NCBI GenBank assembly: GCA_903828145.1
Contig: CAIKKY010000009.1
Span: 1-45,212, forward strand
Source: an uncultured Hyphomicrobiales bacterium
GTDB lineage: Bacteria > Pseudomonadota > Alphaproteobacteria > Rhizobiales > Devosiaceae
Length of the DNA stretch: 45,212 nucleotides
Direction of reading: 5' to 3'
Below are positions 1 to 8,390 of this stretch, piece after piece. The notes below the pieces were generated by a model. It was not told where the DNA came from. It ran no database searches and saw only the letters and a list, made by a program, of their open reading frames with translations. How positions within the stretch are numbered: the stretch's first letter is position 1; each line of letters begins with the position of its first letter. The translations under genes were made by a program, and so were the position numbers.

Positions 1-39
1 CAGTTGCCCGACTTGGGAGAGTAGGTCGCTGCCAGGTCT
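1..39 (+). rRNA. rrf: 5S rRNA, 3' end only (partial)
   Basis: The first bases match the conserved 3' strand of alphaproteobacterial 5S rRNA: GGGAGAGTAGGTCGCTGCC at 15-33 followed by AGGTCT, which would close helix I. The 5' part lies outside the window, so it cannot be seen whether this is a complete gene or another truncated copy like those at 376 and 749. A strong terminator follows at 75-108, as expected at the end of an rRNA operon. Confidence 0.6.
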
Positions 40-74
40 GCCAAAAACACATGTTCTCTTTCGACTAGAAATTT

Positions 75-108
75 AAAAACGCCTCGCGGGAAACCGTGGG
101 GCGTTTTT
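75..108 (+). terminator. Intrinsic terminator of the rRNA operon (unit A)
   Basis: A 15-bp stem closed by a GAAA tetraloop: the left arm ends at 89, the loop is 90-93, and the right arm ends in a T-run at 104-108. The outer AAAAACGCC/GGCGTTTTT pairs perfectly and the inner part has two G-T wobbles. Confidence 0.9.
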
Positions 109-449
109 GCGTTTTGGGGCCCGCATCAGGCTGGCTTTGGGCCCTTTTGGGCCCCACATCAGGGCGGGTTCGGCTGGTTTTGGGTCGTTCCGAGGTGGAT
201 TTTGGCGCGCTTGCGCCGACTTTCGGCACATAGAAGGCTTAGATTTGGGCGTCGGCAGCGCTGACTTTTGCCTCATCGTTGGGTTTTGAAACCGATTTTC
301 AGCGCTTTGCTGGGTCAGGTTTGTGGTCAAATGTGCGCATATGCCCCTGTCCCTGCATCGCTTCCGTGGTGGCATCAGTTGCCCGACTTGGGAGAGTAGG
401 TCGCTGCCAGGTCTGCCAAAAACACATGTTCTCTTTCGACTAGAAATTT

Positions 450-483
450 AAAAACGCCTCGCGGGAAACCGTGGGGCGTTTTT
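450..483 (+). terminator. Intrinsic terminator, second copy (unit B)
   Basis: Identical to the hairpin at 75-108, offset by exactly 375 bases. It keeps the GAAA loop and the T-run. Confidence 0.88.
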
Positions 484-825
484 GCGTTTTGGGGGCCACA
501 TCAGGGTGTTTTGGGGCCGTTTTCGGCGCCACATCACGGCCGGTTTGGCCGGTTCTGGGTCGTTCCGAGGTGGATTTTGGCGCACTGGGCCGACTATTTG
601 CACCCAGGTGGCAGAGATTTGGGCGTCGTCGGCGCTGATTTTGACCTCGACGTGGGGTTTTGAAACCGATTTTCAGCGCTTTGCTGGGTCCGGTTCGGGC
701 CAAATCTGGACGTATGCCGTTCTCCCCAAATCGCTTCAGTGATGGCATCAGTCTCCCGACTTGGGAATGATAGGGTGCTGCGAGGTTTGCCAAAACCCCA
801 TGATTTCTTTTGACCAGAAATTGAT

Positions 826-856
826 AACGCCTCGCGGGAAACCGTGGGGCGTTTTT
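826..856 (+). terminator. Intrinsic terminator, third copy (unit C)
   Basis: Same GC core, GAAA loop and T-run as the copies at 75 and 450, with a shorter A:T base of the stem. The hairpin is better preserved than the 5S-like sequence before it, which suggests selection on termination. Confidence 0.85.
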
Positions 857-1050
857 GCGTTTTGGGCCCTACATCAGGGCCGGTTCGGCTGGTTTTGGGT
901 CGCTCCAAGGCGACGTTTTTGCACGCCTGCGCCGACTTTCAGCACACAGATGGCGCGTTTTTTTGTGGTCTCCGGGAGGGTCTTTGGACCCACGCTTCAG
1001 GCGTTGTTGGCTGAATGTCTGGACGCGTTTTGGGAGGCCGATCCGGGCCA

Positions 1051-1633
1051 AGAGGGTCTGGTTTTGGGCTCGTGCTGCATGGTGTCCAGGTGCCCGATAC
1101 CGTGTTGGAACTCGCCATGGTAGCCGGACTGGGACGGGCCCCGGCCCCGAGTGACGGTGGTGCGCCGTTGGCTACTTTGATCTTCTGCCCGCCCAAATCA
1201 ACCGATGCAGAGCGTGGCAATGGTGGTCGGGACTGTGCCGATACCCGGCGTTGGCTCCTTCGTTTGCTGTGCCCTCTTACGTCCGGCACTGCCTTCAGAC
1301 TCGGGTGCGCCGAGGGCCCACTACACACTAGTCGGTTCTGTGGGCTTTCAGTTGGGCCGGCACGCACAGGGCGTAGTTGAGCCGCGAAAACGAGGCAAGC
1401 CGCGCATTGGGGCAAGGTCTTGCCCGCTCGGCGCGACTGCCGCGATGGGCCGGGTCAGGCTGCAGATCGATCGGAATGCCTCGGTCTGGTGGCGCAGCAA
1501 AGCCCGGCCGCGTGAGCAAACCGTGCTTCCGCGCGGTGGCCTGCCCACCCCGTTGCGGAAACAATTCGTAACAAAAATCACCCCCGCCTGTTAGGCGGCA
1601 TTGGGTAGTTTCAGGCAGCAATCGGAGGTGTAC
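1051..1633. other. Non-coding stretch between rRNA-operon tail and first gene
   Basis: I see no credible coding region here: frames open on both strands give Arg/Pro/Gly-rich translations without motifs. A short inverted repeat, CCGCC-TGTTA-GGCGG at 1584-1598, lies 35 bases before the next start codon and would sit in its 5' leader. No convincing promoter was found. Confidence 0.5.
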
Positions 1634-2029
1634 ATGCCTGAATCAGTACTATTCCGCGAGGAGATGACCGGGCTTGAAAAACGTCTGGCGCGGGTTGAGG
1701 CGCAGCTGGTGCAGGAGCGCCGGGCCATGCGGGTGCGCTCGGCCTATAGTGTCGCCTATCTCACAGTGTTGCACGATGCGCTTCGGGCGATCCCGGTGTC
1801 CACTGGCGACCGCCAGCGCGATAAAGCCGTTCTCACAGCGCTCGAACAGATTCTGGCCCGCCTGCTCGATGAATGGCGGCGGGGTGCGGATAATACGGCG
1901 CTTGACCGGCTGGGAGTCGAGGCCGCGCCGCGCACCGGGCTCGAGCTTGAAACAATCTATGGGACGCTGGAGGCCGAGTTCGGCATCCATCCAGATCTAG
2001 AGAAAATGCGCGCCAACGCGCGCAGCTAG
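1634..2029 (+). CDS. Hypothetical coiled-coil protein, 131 aa
   Basis: Function not recognised. The ATG at 1634 is preferred over an upstream frame opening at 1601 because GGAGGT stands at 1624-1629, just ahead of it. The first 30 residues (EEMTGLEKRLARVEAQLVQE and on) are charged and heptad-like, suggesting a short coiled coil. The rest is a soluble helical region with many Leu, Arg and Glu, and there is no signal peptide or membrane segment. It stands alone between the rRNA tail and the convergent fcl gene, with an 89-bp gap to the fcl stop. Codon use matches its neighbours, so it is probably a real gene. Confidence 0.6.
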   Translation: MPESVLFREEMTGLEKRLARVEAQLVQERRAMRVRSAYSVAYLTVLHDALRAIPVSTGDRQRDKAVLTALEQILARLLDEWRRGADNTALDRLGVEAAPRTGLELETIYGTLEAEFGIHPDLEKMRANARS

Positions 2030-2118
2030 GCGTCAAGCGGGGCGCGCGGACGCGGCGTGAAACGCATGAGCGGCGCTGCCCGCGTCTCGTTTCGGGCCTG
2101 GTCTATCGCCTCCCGGGC

Positions 2119-3078
2119 TTAGTCGCGACGATTGTTGCTGTGGGTCAGATACCAGCGCACTGTCTCGGCAATCCCGTCTTCAAGGCTGATACGGGCGCGC
2201 CACCCCAGGCTGTCGAGACGGCTGACATCGAGGCGCTTGCGCGGGGCCCCATCGGGCTTTGAGGGGTCGGTCATGATCCGCCCGGCGAACCCTGTTGCCC
2301 GGGCGATGCGCTGCGCCAGCTCGAAAATCGAAATGTCAGTATCGGTGCCGATGTTGATATGGCTCAGCATCGGATGCGTCTCTGCGTCATAAATGGGTTT
2401 GGGCAGATCGAGCACAAACAGCGCGGCTTCGGCCATGTCGTCGACATGCAGAAATTCGCGTCTTGCCGTGCCAGTACCCCAGATGCTGACTTCGGAGTCG
2501 CCCTCCGCTTTGGCCTTGACGAAGCGGCGGATCAGCGCCGGCACGACATGGCTGTTTTCAGGGTGAAAATTGTCGCCCGGCCCGTAGAGATTGGTCGGCA
2601 TGACGCTGCGGTAATCCACGCCGTACTGGCGGTTGTAGCTTTCGCACAGCTTGATCCCGGCGATCTTGGCCACGGCATAGGGCTCGTTCGTGGGCTCCAG
2701 CGGGCCGGTCAGCAAAGCGTCCTCACGCATGGGCTGCGGTGCGAGCCGGGGATAGATGCAGGAGGAGCCGAGCAGCAGCAATTGCCGCACGCCGGCTGCG
2801 TAAGCCTGATGGATCACATTGCTGGTGATCATTAGATTTTCATAAATAAATTCAGCCGGATAGGTGTTGTTGGCGTGAATGCCGCCCACTTTCGCCGCCG
2901 CCAGAATCACCGTGTCGGGCCGCTCGGTTTCAAAGAAGGTCCGGACGGCGGCCTGCTGGGTGAGATCGAGTTCGGCATGGGTGCGGGTGAGAACCGTGTG
3001 TTCGCCGCGCGCTTCGAGCTGACGAAGGATTGCGCTGCCCACCATGCCGCGATGCCCGGCGAGATAGAGTTTAGCCAT
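2119..3078 (-). CDS. fcl: GDP-L-fucose synthase-like epimerase/reductase (Fcl/WcaG)
   Basis: Short-chain-type NAD(P)-dependent enzyme of 319 aa (E. coli Fcl has 321). The family converts GDP-4-keto-6-deoxy-mannose to GDP-L-fucose by 3,5-epimerisation and 4-reduction in the cytoplasm. Visible features are the Rossmann motif AGHRGMVGS (residues 7-15), the GSSCIYP loop with Ser and Cys (104-110), and the catalytic Tyr134-x3-Lys138 in [11 protein letters not shown]. The start at 3078 gives the family N-terminus MAKLYLAG; an upstream in-frame opening would add 34 unrelated residues read from gmd. It lies 5 bp after the gmd stop, so the two form an operon. Because heptose-activation genes are present in the same locus, a GDP-6-deoxy-heptose substrate is possible. 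Confidence 0.9.
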   Translation of the reverse strand: MAKLYLAGHRGMVGSAILRQLEARGEHTVLTRTHAELDLTQQAAVRTFFETERPDTVILAAAKVGGIHANNTYPAEFIYENLMITSNVIHQAYAAGVRQLLLLGSSCIYPRLAPQPMREDALLTGPLEPTNEPYAVAKIAGIKLCESYNRQYGVDYRSVMPTNLYGPGDNFHPENSHVVPALIRRFVKAKAEGDSEVSIWGTGTARREFLHVDDMAEAALFVLDLPKPIYDAETHPMLSHINIGTDTDISIFELAQRIARATGFAGRIMTDPSKPDGAPRKRLDVSRLDSLGWRARISLEDGIAETVRWYLTHSNNRRD

Positions 3079-3083
3079 CGCGA

Positions 3084-4202
3084 TCACTCTGCCGCCGGGG
3101 TTGGGAGACCCAGGCCATGCGCATGCAACAGCGCGTCGCGGCGCGCGCTGTTGAGGTCGGCGGCGACCATTTCGGCGCACATCTGCCGCGCGGTGATCTG
3201 GGGTTCCCAGCCGAGCCGCTCTTTGGCTTTTTGCGGCGAGCCGAGGAGCGAGTCCACTTCAGCGGGGCGGAAATAGCGCGGGTCAATCCGCATCACCACA
3301 TCCCCCGGCTTGAGCGCCGGGGCTTTGTCGCCCGATACGGCCGTAACGGTGGCGATTTCGGCGGTCCCCGTGCCGGAAAACGCCAGCGTCAGCCCCAGCT
3401 CGTCGGCGGCCCAGCCGATGAATTCGCGCACCGAATGCTGTTGCCCAGTGGCAATCACGAAATCGTCCGGCGTCTCCTGTTGCAGCATAAGCCATTGGGC
3501 GCGAACGTAATCCTTGGCGTGGCCCCAATCGCGCAGGCTATCGATATTGCCCATATAGAGGCAGGGTTCGAGGCCCCGGGCGATCTGCGCCAACCCGCGC
3601 GTGATCTTGCGGGTGACGAAGGTTTCGCCCCGGCGCGGGCTTTCATGGTTGAACAGAATCCCATTGCAGGCAAAAAGCCCATAGGCCTCGCGATAATTGA
3701 CCGTGATCCAATGGGCATAAAGCTTGGCTACGCCATAAGGCGAACGCGGATGAAACGGTGTTCTTTCCGTCTGCGGGCTTTCTTCAACAAGGCCAAAAAG
3801 CTCAGAGGTGGAGGCCTGGTAGAACCGGGTCTTCTTCTCAAGACCCAGAAAGTGGATGGCTTCGAGCAGGCGAAGCGTACCCAGGGCGTCGGCATCGGCG
3901 GTATACTCGGGCACTTCAAAGCTGACGGCGACATGCGATTGCGCGCCAAGATTATAGATCTCGTCGGGCTCAACGGCCGCGATGATCCGCGTCAGGTTTG
4001 AGGTGTCGGTCAGGTCGCCATAATGCAGCAGGAACCGCGAATTCTGCAGATGCGGATCCTCGTAGATATGGTCGACGCGCTGAGTATTGAACAGCGATGC
4101 CCGGCGCTTGATGCCGTGCACCTCATAGCCTTTGTCTAGCAGCAACTCGGCAAGATAGGAGCCGTCTTGTCCGGTAACGCCGGTAATCAGGGCTTTTTTC
4201 AT
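3084..4202 (-). CDS. gmd: GDP-mannose 4,6-dehydratase-like enzyme
   Basis: Member of the Gmd family, 372 aa (usual length about 373). The family removes water from GDP-D-mannose to give GDP-4-keto-6-deoxy-mannose, using bound NADP. Diagnostic features are the N-terminal [13 protein letters not shown], catalytic Thr132 and Glu134 in QASTSELFG, and Tyr156/Lys160 in SPYGVAK. It is followed 5 bp later by fcl. It lies 90 bp downstream of an SDR gene and is probably in the same transcript. Gmd homologues also act on GDP-D-glycero-D-manno-heptose in 6-deoxyheptose pathways (Yersinia DmhA, Campylobacter), and sequence alone does not separate the two. Confidence 0.93.
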   Translation of the reverse strand: MKKALITGVTGQDGSYLAELLLDKGYEVHGIKRRASLFNTQRVDHIYEDPHLQNSRFLLHYGDLTDTSNLTRIIAAVEPDEIYNLGAQSHVAVSFEVPEYTADADALGTLRLLEAIHFLGLEKKTRFYQASTSELFGLVEESPQTERTPFHPRSPYGVAKLYAHWITVNYREAYGLFACNGILFNHESPRRGETFVTRKITRGLAQIARGLEPCLYMGNIDSLRDWGHAKDYVRAQWLMLQQETPDDFVIATGQQHSVREFIGWAADELGLTLAFSGTGTAEIATVTAVSGDKAPALKPGDVVMRIDPRYFRPAEVDSLLGSPQKAKERLGWEPQITARQMCAEMVAADLNSARRDALLHAHGLGLPTPAAE

Positions 4203-4292
4203 GGTCAGCGTGAAGCTCTTGAGAAGGGGGCGCCAGGCAAGCAGCCGATTCCTACCATGGTTCCCCTGTGTCAGGCGATGGGCGTCGCCCCG

Positions 4293-5084
4293 TTAGCGAT
4301 CTTCGGCCACATGGAAGCGCAGGCGCGCGCAGGCCCACCACCACAGCCGTTCTGGCACCAGCAGCGACAGCCGGGCGAGGCCGTAAAGCGCGCTCGGGAA
4401 ACCGAAGACGGCGCGTCCGCGGCTAACGCCGCGGATAATGGTCCGGGCGGCAGATCGTGCCGAAATTTCGCTCGGGCGCGACCCGATATGGCGGCGCGCC
4501 ATCGGGGTGGCTACATAGCCGGGGCAGGCCACCTGCACAGTAACGCCGCGTGGAGCGAGGGCCTGCCGAAGCGCCAGACCGTAGGACAGGAGGCCAGCCT
4601 TCGCCGCGGAATAGGCCGGGGCATCCGCAAGCGGCGCAAAGGCCGCCAGTGACGAGACAAAGAGCACCTGGCCCCGGCCCTGCTCCAGCATGTGCGGCAG
4701 GAACAAGGCTGTCAGCCCGATCGCCCCGACAAGGTTCACGCTCAGGACCGCGCGCGCGGCATCTCTGGTCTCCAGGTCCGCGCCTTCGGTCCGGCCGAGC
4801 AGGATGCCGGCATTGGAGATGACAAGATCAGGATAGAGCCCGGCCGTATCGAGCCTGGCCCCCAGTGTTTCAAGGTCGGCGCGATCTGACACATCGCACA
4901 CGAGCGCGGTCGTCTTGGCGCCTTTGGTGCGGCAGATGGCCGAGACAGACTCCAGCGCCAATGCATCGCGTCCGATGAGCACGAGGTGGTTGCCCGGCGC
5001 GGCCAGTTCTTCGGCCAGCGCCGCGCCAAGCCCGCGCGAGGCGCCTGAAATCAGGGTCACCTGCGGTGCAAACGTCCGTTTCAT
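4293..5084 (-). CDS. RkpH-like short-chain dehydrogenase (3-ketosphinganine-reductase type)
   Basis: Classical SDR of 263 aa with cofactor motif GASRGLG (14-20), NAG at about 91-93, catalytic Ser144/145 and Tyr158-x3-Lys162. The C-terminus (about 225-255) is hydrophobic with a Trp cluster (ERLWWWACARL), suggesting membrane association, as in 3-dehydrosphinganine reductases. The start at 5084 is chosen because ATGA overlaps the stop of the upstream gene. In rhizobia an SDR of this kind (RkpH) works with an FAS-like RkpA and an oxoamine-synthase-like RkpG, and both homologues are present at 14838-23221. The inferred role is reduction of the 3-keto group of the amino-ketone lipid made by those enzymes. 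The assignment rests on context plus family resemblance. Confidence 0.72.
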   Translation of the reverse strand: MKRTFAPQVTLISGASRGLGAALAEELAAPGNHLVLIGRDALALESVSAICRTKGAKTTALVCDVSDRADLETLGARLDTAGLYPDLVISNAGILLGRTEGADLETRDAARAVLSVNLVGAIGLTALFLPHMLEQGRGQVLFVSSLAAFAPLADAPAYSAAKAGLLSYGLALRQALAPRGVTVQVACPGYVATPMARRHIGSRPSEISARSAARTIIRGVSRGRAVFGFPSALYGLARLSLLVPERLWWWACARLRFHVAEDR

Positions 5085-6400
5085 GCCGCCACCAGACACA
5101 GGTCAAAGACCCCGGCAGAGAGGGTTCGGGTGTCGCCGCTGCCATACACGCTAAAGGGCGAATGCGGTGCTGACGCCCAGATGGACAGATCGACCTGCCC
5201 CTCCGGCCCGATGACGGCGTGGGGCACGATGATTTCGATGTCGTGGCGGCCGTCATTGTCGAGCACGGGGCAGGCCAGCGGCACGGCATTCACCGCTAGC
5301 GTGACCGCCTGCAGCGGCGCAGCGGCACTGACATGGGCGCGGAGGCTTATGCTGAGGCGCAGATCGTGGCGTGGCCGTTCGGCAAGGCGCAGCGCCAGAT
5401 CGCCGCGCGCGCCATCAATCCAGCACCCCCAGGGCTCCGGAAAAGACCATCCGCCAAGGCGATGGGCAGTGCCGGGTTCGCCGGCGCTCACCAGTACGCG
5501 CTGACCCAGATCGATGGTCGGCAGCCGGGGGGCCACCCGGCGCGGGGCGTTGCGCAACAGCGCCAGATAGTCCTCGGCGAGCGAGTCCGGGTAGGCGTTG
5601 AGCGGTGTTTCGGGCCAGTCGCCCGAATGGCGCAGCCAATCGCGCATCACATAGGCGAAGGCCGCCGGGTCGAGCTGGGCAATCGTTTGAAGAATCGGCG
5701 CCGCCCGCCGTAACGCGGGGTGGGATCCGGGCACCTGGGCGAGTGTGTCGAGCGTTGCGGCCATGCGCACGCCGTTTAGCGCATAGGTCTCAGGGTCCCA
5801 TTTTGGCGGGTGGCTGAGGTGCCCAAGCAGCGGGTGGATGATCCGCCGTACTTCAAGCCCCATGGCCATGCCGAGACAGGGAAACCAGTAGTCCCACCAC
5901 ACATCGCCCAGGCGGAAACCGGGGTCGCTGGCGGGCTCAGGGGCCTGTCCCAGCGCAGCGGCATCGAAGAAGAAGCCATCAAAGCCGCCCGACGTTTCCT
6001 CAAGCGGGGCCAGTGTACCATTGTCCCGGTCGATGCGCTCGCACAGGACCATCCGGCCTTCGGTGTGGCGCAACAGGCCCGTCATGAGATTGGCGGCGGG
6101 CAGCATGTGACAATCGGCGTTGACGATGCCGGTCAGCCGCGCACCCTGATCTCTGGCAACGGCCAGCAGCTCCGCGATAAGTGGAACGCCCGGCGTGTCG
6201 GTGGGAACGAAGTTTACCGGCAGGTTCCGCTCCGCGGACTGGGCGATCTCGGCTGCGGGGTTAACCGAGATGATATCAAAGCCAGCATCGCGCCAGGATG
6301 TCAGGCAGGCCGCAATATAGGCGTTGCCGATATCGTCGCCGCCAACAATCCGCGAAGTTCTGGGCGGTACCGATGTGATGATAAGCGGTTTGCTGGCCAT
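5081..6400 (-). CDS. Unknown glycan-locus protein with C-terminal beta module
   Basis: 439 aa, no signal peptide or membrane segment. I do not recognise the enzyme family of residues 1-310. It begins like a nucleotide-sugar-binding alpha/beta fold (LIITSVPPRTSRIVGG), contains GIVNADCHMLPA near 110 and GDVWWDYWFPCL near 187, and may be a GT-A-like glycosyltransferase. Residues 316-439 form a beta-rich region beginning GGWSFPEPWGCWIDG. This resembles the C-termini of the proteins at 23335, 31456 and 35147 and looks like a carbohydrate-binding-type sandwich. It is the first gene of a minus-strand operon and is coupled to the SDR by a 4-nt overlap. The divergent neighbour starts at 6535. Confidence 0.6.
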   Translation of the reverse strand: MASKPLIITSVPPRTSRIVGGDDIGNAYIAACLTSWRDAGFDIISVNPAAEIAQSAERNLPVNFVPTDTPGVPLIAELLAVARDQGARLTGIVNADCHMLPAANLMTGLLRHTEGRMVLCERIDRDNGTLAPLEETSGGFDGFFFDAAALGQAPEPASDPGFRLGDVWWDYWFPCLGMAMGLEVRRIIHPLLGHLSHPPKWDPETYALNGVRMAATLDTLAQVPGSHPALRRAAPILQTIAQLDPAAFAYVMRDWLRHSGDWPETPLNAYPDSLAEDYLALLRNAPRRVAPRLPTIDLGQRVLVSAGEPGTAHRLGGWSFPEPWGCWIDGARGDLALRLAERPRHDLRLSISLRAHVSAAAPLQAVTLAVNAVPLACPVLDNDGRHDIEIIVPHAVIGPEGQVDLSIWASAPHSPFSVYGSGDTRTLSAGVFDLCLVAA

Positions 6401-6534
6401 ATTTGTCCGTCATCCTGCGGGCCAGCCCGACGCGAACCTAGTCCACGCTCTCGCGTCGCCATTCGCTTGTTTTAGTCAGAGTGCTATACTATTGCATCAC
6501 GCGGTCTTCAATTGGGCTTGTGGTGGCGACTGAG
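6401..6534. promoter_or_regulatory. Divergent intergenic region with candidate promoter
   Basis: This 134-bp gap separates the minus operon starting at 6400 from the plus operon starting at 6535. A good -10 box, TATACT, is at 6485-6490 on the plus strand. The matching -35, TTCGCT at 6462-6467 with a 17-bp spacer, is weak. The region is locally AT-richer than its flanks. A promoter for the minus operon is expected here but I could not pick one. Confidence 0.35.
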
Positions 6535-7521
6535 ATGCGGTGTTTCGTGACCGGTGCCGCCGGTTTTGTCGGCAGCACCCTTGTCGATCACCTGATCGAT
6601 CTCGGCCATAAGGTGGTGGGCCTCGACGATTTTTCCACGGGCCAGCGGCGCTTTCTGAGCCAGGCGCTGGCCTCGGACAGCTTCACCCTGATCGAGGCCG
6701 ACCTGCTGACTGAAAGCCGTCTCGACGAGGCTCTCAGCGGGTGCGATCTGGTGTTTCATCTGGCAGCCAATGCCGATGTCCGGTACGGCGCGGATGATCC
6801 GCAGCGCGATCTGCGCAAAAACACCCTCGCCACGTCGCTTCTGCTCGAAGCGATGCGTCGCGCCGGGGTCCGGCGTTTGGCCTTTGCGTCGACGGCATCG
6901 GTGTATGGCGATGCCGCGCAGGTGCCGACGCCTGAGGACGCGCCATTTCCCATCCAGACCTCATTTTATGGCGCATCGAAACTGGCGGCCGAGGCCCTGA
7001 TTACCGCTCACGCGGCGGCGTTTGACCTGCAGGCGTTCATCTTCCGCTGCGTATCCATGGTGGGGCCGCGCTACACCCATGGCCATGTCTTTGACTTTTT
7101 CGATCAGCTCGCGCGCGATCCGCGCCAGCTGACGGTCCTTGGGAACGGGTTGCAGCGCAAGTCCTATCTGCATGTCGATGATGCCGTCGCCGCCATGCTT
7201 GCCGCCATTGCCCGCGCCGAGGCCCGGATCAATATCCTCAACGTCGGTCACCCTGAAACACTCACAGTGCGGGAGTCGATCGACATCATCTGCGCCCGGT
7301 TGGGTGTTTCTCCACTCCGGCACTATGGCGAGAGCGAGCGGGGCTGGGTTGGCGATGCGCCGCTGATTGCGCTCGATTGCACTCGGCTTACGCGGTTGGG
7401 CTGGCAGCCGCGCCTCAGCCCCAGTGCAGGGGTGATGGCGACGGTGGATTACCTCAGCGCCAATACTGACGTTGTAGCAACGCGGCTGGCGCAGGGCCGG
7501 GCGGATCGGCGGCCGTCGTGA
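6535..7521 (+). CDS. NAD-dependent nucleotide-sugar epimerase/dehydratase
   Basis: Extended SDR of 328 aa. TGAAGFVGS (6-14) is the Rossmann motif, ASTASVYGD (118-126) carries the catalytic Ser/Thr region, and Tyr145-x3-Lys149 (SFYGASKLA) is the active-site pair. It resembles UDP-glucose 4-epimerase/GalE-like and UDP-glucuronate-epimerase-like enzymes, but the substrate cannot be read from the sequence. The ATG at 6535 fits the family N-terminus (MRCFVTG); a GTG at 6481 would add 18 unsupported residues. It is the first gene of a five-gene operon ending in HddA and HddC homologues, so a heptose derivative is a reasonable substrate guess. Its stop overlaps the GTG start of the next gene by 4 nt. 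Confidence 0.8.
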   Translation: MRCFVTGAAGFVGSTLVDHLIDLGHKVVGLDDFSTGQRRFLSQALASDSFTLIEADLLTESRLDEALSGCDLVFHLAANADVRYGADDPQRDLRKNTLATSLLLEAMRRAGVRRLAFASTASVYGDAAQVPTPEDAPFPIQTSFYGASKLAAEALITAHAAAFDLQAFIFRCVSMVGPRYTHGHVFDFFDQLARDPRQLTVLGNGLQRKSYLHVDDAVAAMLAAIARAEARINILNVGHPETLTVRESIDIICARLGVSPLRHYGESERGWVGDAPLIALDCTRLTRLGWQPRLSPSAGVMATVDYLSANTDVVATRLAQGRADRRPS

Positions 7522-8390
7522 CACTTCAAGGCAAAAGCGCCATCGTCACCGGGGCCAGCCGTGGGTTTGGCCGCCTTCTCGCGGCAAGGCTGGCTGGCGC
7601 GGGGGCGAATCTCCTCATTACGGCGCGCACTGCCGATGATCTTGATAGCCTGTGCGCGCAGCTTCGTCCCGTATTGCGGCCAGACCAGGCGGTGGTGGCC
7701 CAGGTCGCTGACAGCGCGGACCCCGATACCGGCGAGCGCCTTGTGGCGGAGTGCCTTGCCGCCTTTGGTCGTCTTGATGTGGTTGTCGGCAATGCGGCGC
7801 AGCTCGGCCCGATCGGGACCCTCGGCGAGACGCGGCCCGAGGACTGGGCAGCGGTTTTTGCCTGCAATCTCTTCGGCCCGATGCGGCTTTGTCGCGCTGC
7901 GATTGAGCCGCTGTCGCGGCAACCGGGGGGACGGATCATCCTGATGAGCGGTGGCGGCGCGACGGGTCCGTTGCCCGGGTTTTCCGCCTATGGCGCGTCG
8001 AAGACGGCGCTCGTACGCTTTGCAGAAACGCTGGCGCTTGAACTGGCGGGCAAGGCCATTGCGGTTAACGCCGTTGCGCCGGGGGTGCTGGACACGGCGA
8101 TGACGCGCACGATCCTTGCGGCCGGGCCCGGACGCGTGGGGGCGGACTATCTTACGCGCCTCACCCGTGAGCTGGCTCGTGCCGACGAAACGCTCAGCGA
8201 GGCGCTGGCGCTTTGTGCGTTCCTCTGTGGACGTGAGAGCGAGGGGATTACCGGCAAGCTGATCTCGGCGCGTTGGGATGACTGGCGCCAGTGGCCCCAG
8301 GCCCGCGACCGGCTCATGGCCAGCGATGTCTATACGCTCCGCCGGGTTGTCGGGCGCGACCGGGACTTCGCTGAAGGAGACCGCTCGTGA
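7518..8390 (+). CDS. Short-chain dehydrogenase/reductase
   Basis: 290 aa with SDR cofactor motif TGASRGFG (11-18), NAAQ (92-95) and the catalytic triad Ser144, Tyr158, Lys162 (SAYGASKTAL). The GTG start at 7518 is part of GTGA, overlapping the preceding stop. The tail beyond residue 240 is longer than in minimal SDRs and includes an Arg/Asp-rich C-terminus. The substrate is unknown; the place between an epimerase and a Gfo/Idh oxidoreductase suggests oxidoreduction of an activated or phosphorylated sugar. It differs from the RkpH-like SDR at 4293 in lacking the hydrophobic C-terminus. Confidence 0.78.
   Translation: MTLQGKSAIVTGASRGFGRLLAARLAGAGANLLITARTADDLDSLCAQLRPVLRPDQAVVAQVADSADPDTGERLVAECLAAFGRLDVVVGNAAQLGPIGTLGETRPEDWAAVFACNLFGPMRLCRAAIEPLSRQPGGRIILMSGGGATGPLPGFSAYGASKTALVRFAETLALELAGKAIAVNAVAPGVLDTAMTRTILAAGPGRVGADYLTRLTRELARADETLSEALALCAFLCGRESEGITGKLISARWDDWRQWPQARDRLMASDVYTLRRVVGRDRDFAEGDRS

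Larger units (their letters stand above)
1..1050 (+). repeat. Three tandem ~375-bp units, each with a 5S-like 3' end plus terminator
   Basis: Unit A is 1-375, unit B 376-748 and unit C runs from 749 to about 1050. A and B are identical over their first 119 bases, covering the 5S-like end, the AT-rich link and the terminator, and then stay clearly similar through a G+T-rich stretch containing GTTTTGAAACCGATTTTCAG at 280-299 and again at 655-674. Unit C has the same order but is diverged in the 5S-like part (749-787), while its terminator stem is intact. No unit encodes a credible protein. The likely origin is duplication of the distal end of an rRNA operon. A true second 5S gene is unlikely because the upstream half of a 5S is not recognisable before 376 or 749. 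Confidence 0.8.

Noticed and set aside
1-1050. CRISPR array
   Set aside because: The repeat unit is about 375 bp, only three copies exist and there are no regular spacers or cas genes.
73-1415. Several frames of 60-158 codons in the repeat region
   Set aside because: They run through the 5S-like ends and terminator hairpins, recur with the repeat, and have Arg/Pro-rich translations without motifs.
2052-2090. Hairpin GACGCGG...CCGCGTC as a terminator between the convergent genes
   Set aside because: The loop is long (about 27 bases) and no T-run follows on either strand.
2119-4202. Firm call of a GDP-L-fucose pathway
   Set aside because: The substrate of Gmd/Fcl homologues cannot be decided from sequence when heptose-activating genes are in the same locus.
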